A stretch of 64,000 nucleotides of DNA from Denitratimonas sp037478135 (GTDB taxonomy: Bacteria > Pseudomonadota > Gammaproteobacteria > Xanthomonadales > Xanthomonadaceae), in the NCBI RefSeq assembly GCF_037478135.1, contig NZ_JBBHDV010000001.1, positions 310,001 through 374,000 on the forward strand, given 5' to 3'. The position numbers and the translations under genes were made by a program. Below, piece by piece: positions 60,441-64,000 of this stretch. The notes beneath the pieces are model-generated. The model saw only the letters and a list, made by a program, of their open reading frames with translations. It was not told where the DNA came from and did no database searches. How positions within the stretch are numbered: the first letter of the stretch is position 1; each line of letters begins with the position of its first letter.

Positions 60441-61273
60441 ATGCCGTGGCTGCGGCCGCCGGCACTGCGCCGGATGCTGCGTTCCTCGATGCCGCGCTGG
60501 AGGTCGCACGCCGCGCCGCTGCGGCCGCCGCACAGGTCATCGACGGGTATTACCGTGGCAACTTCCGCGCCGAACTCAAACCCGACGCCAGCCCGGTGAC
60601 CCAGGCTGATATCGAGGCCGAACAGGCGATCCGCGCCGTGCTGCGCGATGCCTTCCCCGATCACGCGATCCACGGCGAAGAACAGGGCCGCGATGGCGAA
60701 GGCGATTTCCTGTGGCTGGTCGATCCGCTCGACGGCACCAAGAGTTTCGTGCGGCGCAATCCGGTGTTTTCCACCCAGATCGCGCTGATGCATCGCGGTG
60801 AACTGCTGCTGGGTGTGTCCTGCGCCAGCCAGTTCGGTCAGACCGCCTGGGCACGGCGCGGTGGCGGTGCGTTCGTTGAAGATGCGCAGGGCGTCGTCAC
60901 GCGCCTGCATGTGGCGCCGACCGCCGCCATCGCCGATGCCGTGGTGTCCACCGGCAACCTCACATCGCTGGCGCAAGGCCCGCGCTGGGATGCCCTCGGG
61001 CAGTTGCTGATCGCCGCCAACCGTGGCCGTGGTTACGGCGATTTCCTGCACTACCACCTGCTGGCGCAGGGCAGCGTCGATGTGGTCATCGAATCGGACG
61101 TCAACATCCTGGACATCGCCGCGCTGGCGGTCATCGTGCGCGAGGCCGGCGGCGTGTTCACCGATCTGGATGGCGCACCGCCGGATCTGGACACCGGCAG
61201 CGTGCTGGCGGCGGTGCCGGCCCTGCATGCACCGGTGCTGGAACGATTCTCCGGGTGGCGTGATGAGCGCTGA
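60437..61273 (+). CDS. Inositol-monophosphatase-family phosphatase (HisN/SuhB-like)
   Basis: 278 residues. Metal-binding Glu in IHGEEQG, LVDPLDGTKSFV with the D-P-L-D-G-T motif, and SDVNILDIAALAVIVREAGG at the C-terminal metal site. The fused WD of typical members reads LD. It resembles the histidinol-phosphatase branch (HisN), but the exact substrate cannot be read. Directly follows gspN (ATGA) and overlaps nudE by 11 bases. Confidence 0.88.
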   Translation: MNAVAAAAGTAPDAAFLDAALEVARRAAAAAAQVIDGYYRGNFRAELKPDASPVTQADIEAEQAIRAVLRDAFPDHAIHGEEQGRDGEGDFLWLVDPLDGTKSFVRRNPVFSTQIALMHRGELLLGVSCASQFGQTAWARRGGGAFVEDAQGVVTRLHVAPTAAIADAVVSTGNLTSLAQGPRWDALGQLLIAANRGRGYGDFLHYHLLAQGSVDVVIESDVNILDIAALAVIVREAGGVFTDLDGAPPDLDTGSVLAAVPALHAPVLERFSGWRDER

Positions 61274-61862
61274 GCTGCCGAAGATCCTGGCCCGCCACGA
61301 ACTGGATTTCGGCGGGCGCTTCCACGTCGAGCGCCTTGATCTGCGCTTTTCCAACGGCGTCGAACGTACCTACGAACGCATGGCCCCGCGCGGCCGTGGC
61401 GCGGTGATCGTGGTGCCGATGCGCGATCCGGACACGATGCTGCTGGTACGCGAATACGCCTGCGGCCCGCACCGCTACGAACTGGGTCTGGTCAAGGGCC
61501 GCATCGATGGCGAGGAAAGCCCGCAGCAGGCGGCGGTACGCGAACTGAAGGAGGAAGCCGGCTTCGGCGCGCGCCGCGTCACGATCCTGCGCGCGATGAC
61601 GCTGGCGCCTTCCTACATGGGCCACCAGACCTGGCTGGTGCTGGCCGAGGATCTGTATCCCGAACGCCTGCCCGGCGACGAGCCGGAAGAACTGGAAGTG
61701 ATCCCGTGGCGCCTGGACCAGCTGGACCAGCTGATGCTGCGCGAGGACTGTTCCGAAGGCCGCTCGCTGGCGGCGATGTTCCTGGTGCGTGAATACCTCG
61801 CGCTGCGCGCCCGTGGCGAACTGCCGCCCGATGCGCCGCAGGCGCAGGACCTCGGCGCATGA
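61263..61862 (+). CDS. nudE: NudE-type ADP-compound hydrolase
   Basis: 199 residues. Nudix box GRIDGEESPQQAAVRELKEE followed by AGF, preceded by YELGLVKG, the NudE context. NudE cleaves ADP-ribose, NADH and Ap3A in E. coli. It overlaps both neighbours, first an IMPase-family gene and then cysQ. Its C-terminal PPDAPQAQDL is species specific. Confidence 0.93.
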   Translation: MSAELPKILARHELDFGGRFHVERLDLRFSNGVERTYERMAPRGRGAVIVVPMRDPDTMLLVREYACGPHRYELGLVKGRIDGEESPQQAAVRELKEEAGFGARRVTILRAMTLAPSYMGHQTWLVLAEDLYPERLPGDEPEELEVIPWRLDQLDQLMLREDCSEGRSLAAMFLVREYLALRARGELPPDAPQAQDLGA

Positions 61863-62680
61863 GCGAGCGCGCGCAACTGGCGGACTGGCGCGCACAGTGC
61901 ATCGAGATCGCGCGCCAGGCCGGCGCCGCGATCCTGAAGGTCTACGCCAGTGATTTCGATGTCACCGCCAAGCCCGACCAGTCGCCGCTGACCGAAGCCG
62001 ACATGGCCGCGCACCGCATGATCGCTGCCGGCCTTGCGCAACTGGCGCCGCAGCTGCCGCTGCTGTCGGAAGAAGGCGCCGCGATCGACTGGGAACAGCG
62101 CCGTCACTGGCGCCGCTGGTGGCTGGTCGATCCACTCGACGGCACGCGCGAATTCGTCAAGCGCAACGGCGAATTCACGGTCAACATCGCGCTGATCGAA
62201 GACGGCGTGCCGCTGCTGGGCATCATTTATGCGCCGGTGTTCGATTACATGGTCCACGCCCAACGCGGCGCCGGTGCCTGGCTGCGCGAAAGCGCCAGCG
62301 GCCAGGACATCGCGCTGGCCTCGCGCCGCCCGGCGCAGGCACCGCTGCGCGTGGCCGCCAGCCGCTCGCATCTGGATGCGCGCACCGTGCAGGTGCTGGA
62401 CGCATTGGGCGAACACGAACGCCACGGACTGGGTTCCTCGCTGAAATTCTGCCGCCTGGCCGAAGGCCGCATCGACGTCTACCCGCGTTTCGGCCCGACC
62501 TCAGAATGGGATACCGCCGCCGGCCAGTGCGTGCTGGAGGCCGCCGGTGGCGCCGTGCTGGGGCTGGATGGCGAACCCTTCCGCTACAACCGTGGACCGT
62601 CGCTGCTGAACCCGGATTTCATTGCGCTCGGCGACCCCGGGCTGCCCTGGCGTGGATGGACCGATGGCCTCGATGGATGA
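61859..62680 (+). CDS. cysQ: CysQ, 3'(2'),5'-bisphosphate nucleotidase
   Basis: 273 residues. Hydrolyses pAp, a by-product of sulfate assimilation. LLSEEGAAIDW, WLVDPLDGTREFVKRNGEFT (the CysQ variant) and FGPTSEWDTAAGQCVLEAAG. Close in family to the gene at 60437 but from a separate branch. Overlaps nudE (ATGA) and mazG. Confidence 0.94.
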   Translation: MSERAQLADWRAQCIEIARQAGAAILKVYASDFDVTAKPDQSPLTEADMAAHRMIAAGLAQLAPQLPLLSEEGAAIDWEQRRHWRRWWLVDPLDGTREFVKRNGEFTVNIALIEDGVPLLGIIYAPVFDYMVHAQRGAGAWLRESASGQDIALASRRPAQAPLRVAASRSHLDARTVQVLDALGEHERHGLGSSLKFCRLAEGRIDVYPRFGPTSEWDTAAGQCVLEAAGGAVLGLDGEPFRYNRGPSLLNPDFIALGDPGLPWRGWTDGLDG

Positions 62681-63455
62681 ATTGCTGGCGCTGATGGCGC
62701 GCCTGCGCGATCCGCAGCATGGTTGCCCGTGGGATCTGCAACAGGATTTCCACAGCATCGCGCCCTACACCATCGAAGAAGCCTACGAAGTGGCGGATGC
62801 GATCGCGCGAGCGGACCGCGCCGCGCTGCGCGAGGAACTCGGCGACCTGCTGTTCCAGGTGGTGTTCCACGCACAGATGGCGCAGGAAGAAGGCAGCTTC
62901 GGTTTCGCCGACGTGGTCGACGCGCTGCACGACAAGCTGGTGCGCCGCCATCCGCACATCTTCGGCCAGAGCGCCGCACACGATTCCGCTGCCGTGCTGC
63001 AGAACTGGGAGGCGATCAAGCAGCAGGAGCGCGCCGCCAGCGATCCGGACCCCAGCGCGCTGGCCGGCATCGCCGCCGGGTTGCCGGAGTGGATGCGCGC
63101 CCAGAAGTTGCAGAAACGCGCCGCGCGCACCGGCTACGACTGGCCCGACACCACGCCGGTGCTGGAAAAGCTGCACGAGGAAATCGCCGAAGTGCAGGTC
63201 GAACTGGCGCAGGGTGCCGATCCGCAGCGGCTGGAAGACGAGATCGGCGACGTATTGTTCGTCTGCGTCAACCTCGCCCGGCACGCCAAGGTCGACCCGG
63301 GTGCCGCACTGCGCCGCGCCAACGCCAAGTTCGAACGCCGCTTCCGCGCCATGGAAACCCTCGCCCGAGCCAACGGCCAACGCTTTGACGAGCTTGCGCT
63401 GCACGAGCAGGAAATCCTGTGGCAGCAGGTCAAGGCGCAGGAACGCAAGGGCTGA
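62664..63455 (+). CDS. mazG: MazG, nucleoside triphosphate pyrophosphohydrolase
   Basis: 263 residues, the E. coli length. MASMDELLALMARLRDPQHG matches MNQIDRLLTIMQRLRDP, supporting the ATG at 62664 (overlap with cysQ of 17 bases). Two tandem MazG domains: PYTIEEAYEVADAI and EELGDLLFQVVFHAQM, then EEIAEVQVELAQG and EDEIGDVLFVCVNLARH. Removes aberrant dNTPs and lowers (p)ppGpp in E. coli. Confidence 0.97.
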   Translation: MASMDELLALMARLRDPQHGCPWDLQQDFHSIAPYTIEEAYEVADAIARADRAALREELGDLLFQVVFHAQMAQEEGSFGFADVVDALHDKLVRRHPHIFGQSAAHDSAAVLQNWEAIKQQERAASDPDPSALAGIAAGLPEWMRAQKLQKRAARTGYDWPDTTPVLEKLHEEIAEVQVELAQGADPQRLEDEIGDVLFVCVNLARHAKVDPGAALRRANAKFERRFRAMETLARANGQRFDELALHEQEILWQQVKAQERKG

Positions 63456-63512
63456 TCGGCGGCAACGGCAAATCCAGCCACCGCAAAACCCATCCATCCA
63501 CTGTCGCCGCCG

Positions 63513-63720
63513 CTGTAGGAGCGCACCCGCAGGGGGCGCGATCAAACAACACAGCGCTCCCTGAACCTCGCGGAAGCGAGCCTGCGCGCGATGGGTTCTC
63601 CGGCGATGCTCCGGCATCAGGATCGCAGGCAAGCCAGGTCCCACGGGATATTGATCAGCTGTCCGCATGCACAGGCAGCGGCCCCGCTTCCGTAGGAGCG
63701 GCCTTGGCCGCGATGGGGCT
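63513..63720. repeat. REP-like palindromic elements after mazG
   Basis: Three related units at 63513-63544 (CTGTAGGAGCGCACCCGC then AGGGGGCGCGATCA), 63567-63595 (CTCGCGGAAGCGAGCCTGC) and 63691-63720 (CGTAGGAGCGGCCTTGGCCG). The family GTAGGAGCG-N-CGCGATG with internal GCGGCC/GGCCGC pairing is common in Xanthomonadaceae and Pseudomonas. The 285-base gap 63456-63740 has no gene I can support. Confidence 0.7.
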
Positions 63721-63740
63721 TTCCGCCAAGGCGCTCGAGA

Positions 63741-64000
63741 TCAGCCTTTGAAGATCAACCATGCCGCCAGCACCATCAGCGCGAATCCGGCCAGATGGTT
63801 CCAGCGGATCGCCTCGCCCATGTACCAGACGCTGAAGCCGACGAACACGGTCAGCGTGATGACCTCCTGGATGGTCTTCAGCTGCACCAGCGAATACACC
63901 CCATGGCCGATGCGGTTGGCCGGCACCTGGAAGATGTATTCGGGCAGCGCAATCATCCAGCTGATCAGGATCATCGTCAGCAGTGGCGCGCCCTTGTGCT
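63741..64000 (-). CDS. DUF486 / DMT-like membrane protein (N-terminus cut)
   Basis: The last 86 residues of a protein that continues beyond the right edge. It reads HKGAPLLTMILISWMIA, LPEYIFQVPANRIGHGVYSL and QLKTIQEVITLTVFVGFSV, which are the DUF486 signature; three hydrophobic segments are seen here. Small multi-drug-like transporters of this class are uncharacterised. The frame stays open to the edge. Confidence 0.88.
   Translation of the reverse strand, partial: HKGAPLLTMILISWMIALPEYIFQVPANRIGHGVYSLVQLKTIQEVITLTVFVGFSVWYMGEAIRWNHLAGFALMVLAAWLIFKG

Noticed and set aside
63419..63751. A 110-codon frame across the mazG end and REP region
   Set aside because: It overlaps mazG and consists mainly of repeat sequence; no coding character.

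Overview
The window is GC-rich chromosomal DNA from a gammaproteobacterium, most likely Xanthomonadaceae/Lysobacteraceae. The signs are: a SUF operon headed by a Xanthomonas-type Rrf2 regulator with a Rieske ferredoxin at its end; a Pil-Chp operon that goes pilG-pilI with no pilH; a separate pilT-pilU pair; a type II secretion pseudopilin/assembly operon; and intergenic repeats of the GGGATTCGGGGATTGG...CTTTTACG kind. The genus cannot be fixed from sequence alone. Nearly everything is core genome, densely packed, with stop/start overlaps of the ATGA type linking many genes. I see no rRNA, tRNA, IS element, prophage or CRISPR array, and no gene-free stretch longer than 300 bases (the longest, 63456-63740, holds REP-like elements).

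Layout. 1-6297 (minus): lptD-surA-pdxA-rsmA-apaG-apaH, the classic outer-membrane/housekeeping operon; apaH runs off the left edge. 6356-13135 (plus): SUF iron-sulfur cluster assembly, sufR-sufB-(LprI-like exported protein)-sufC-sufD-sufS-(GNAT)-(Rieske ferredoxin). 13201-17524 (minus): MAPEG protein, yggX-mutY, an AsmA-like protein and ftsY. 17614-22331 (plus): rsmD-coaD, a lipoprotein, a YfhL-type ferredoxin coupled to ggt, and a TMEM43-like membrane protein. 22353-28483: a Nudix hydrolase, a secreted beta-propeller protein, a small PolA-type 5'-3' exonuclease coupled to a nitroreductase, and a DUF1631 protein.

28601-31530: three-subunit proton-translocating transhydrogenase (pntAA-pntAB-pntB). 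31710-34071: twitching motors pilT and pilU, separated by repeats. 34205-38117 (minus): gshB-tonB, yqgE-ruvX and pyrB. 38286-52135 (plus): the Pil-Chp chemosensory operon pilG-(36-codon ORF)-pilI-pilJ-pilK-chpA-chpB-chpC, which controls the pili driven by PilT/PilU. Its ChpA is a 2343-residue hybrid kinase and its ChpB a 758-residue methylesterase with a long acidic linker. A small exported protein with an IPTL-CTERM-like tail follows.

52688-54813 (minus): bioA-rsmE. 54857-60440 (plus): type II secretion gspG-H-I-J-K-L-M-N, with no gspE, F, C or D in the window. 60437-63455 (plus) continues directly into a nucleotide/metabolite clean-up set: an inositol-monophosphatase-family phosphatase, nudE, cysQ and mazG. 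A DUF486 membrane protein is cut by the right edge.

No clearly new multi-gene system stands out. The best leads are a 43-codon zinc-ribbon-like ORF coupled to surA, an LprI-like exported protein inside the suf operon, the 36-codon ORF coupled to pilI, and the pseudo-receiver/acidic-linker form of ChpB.
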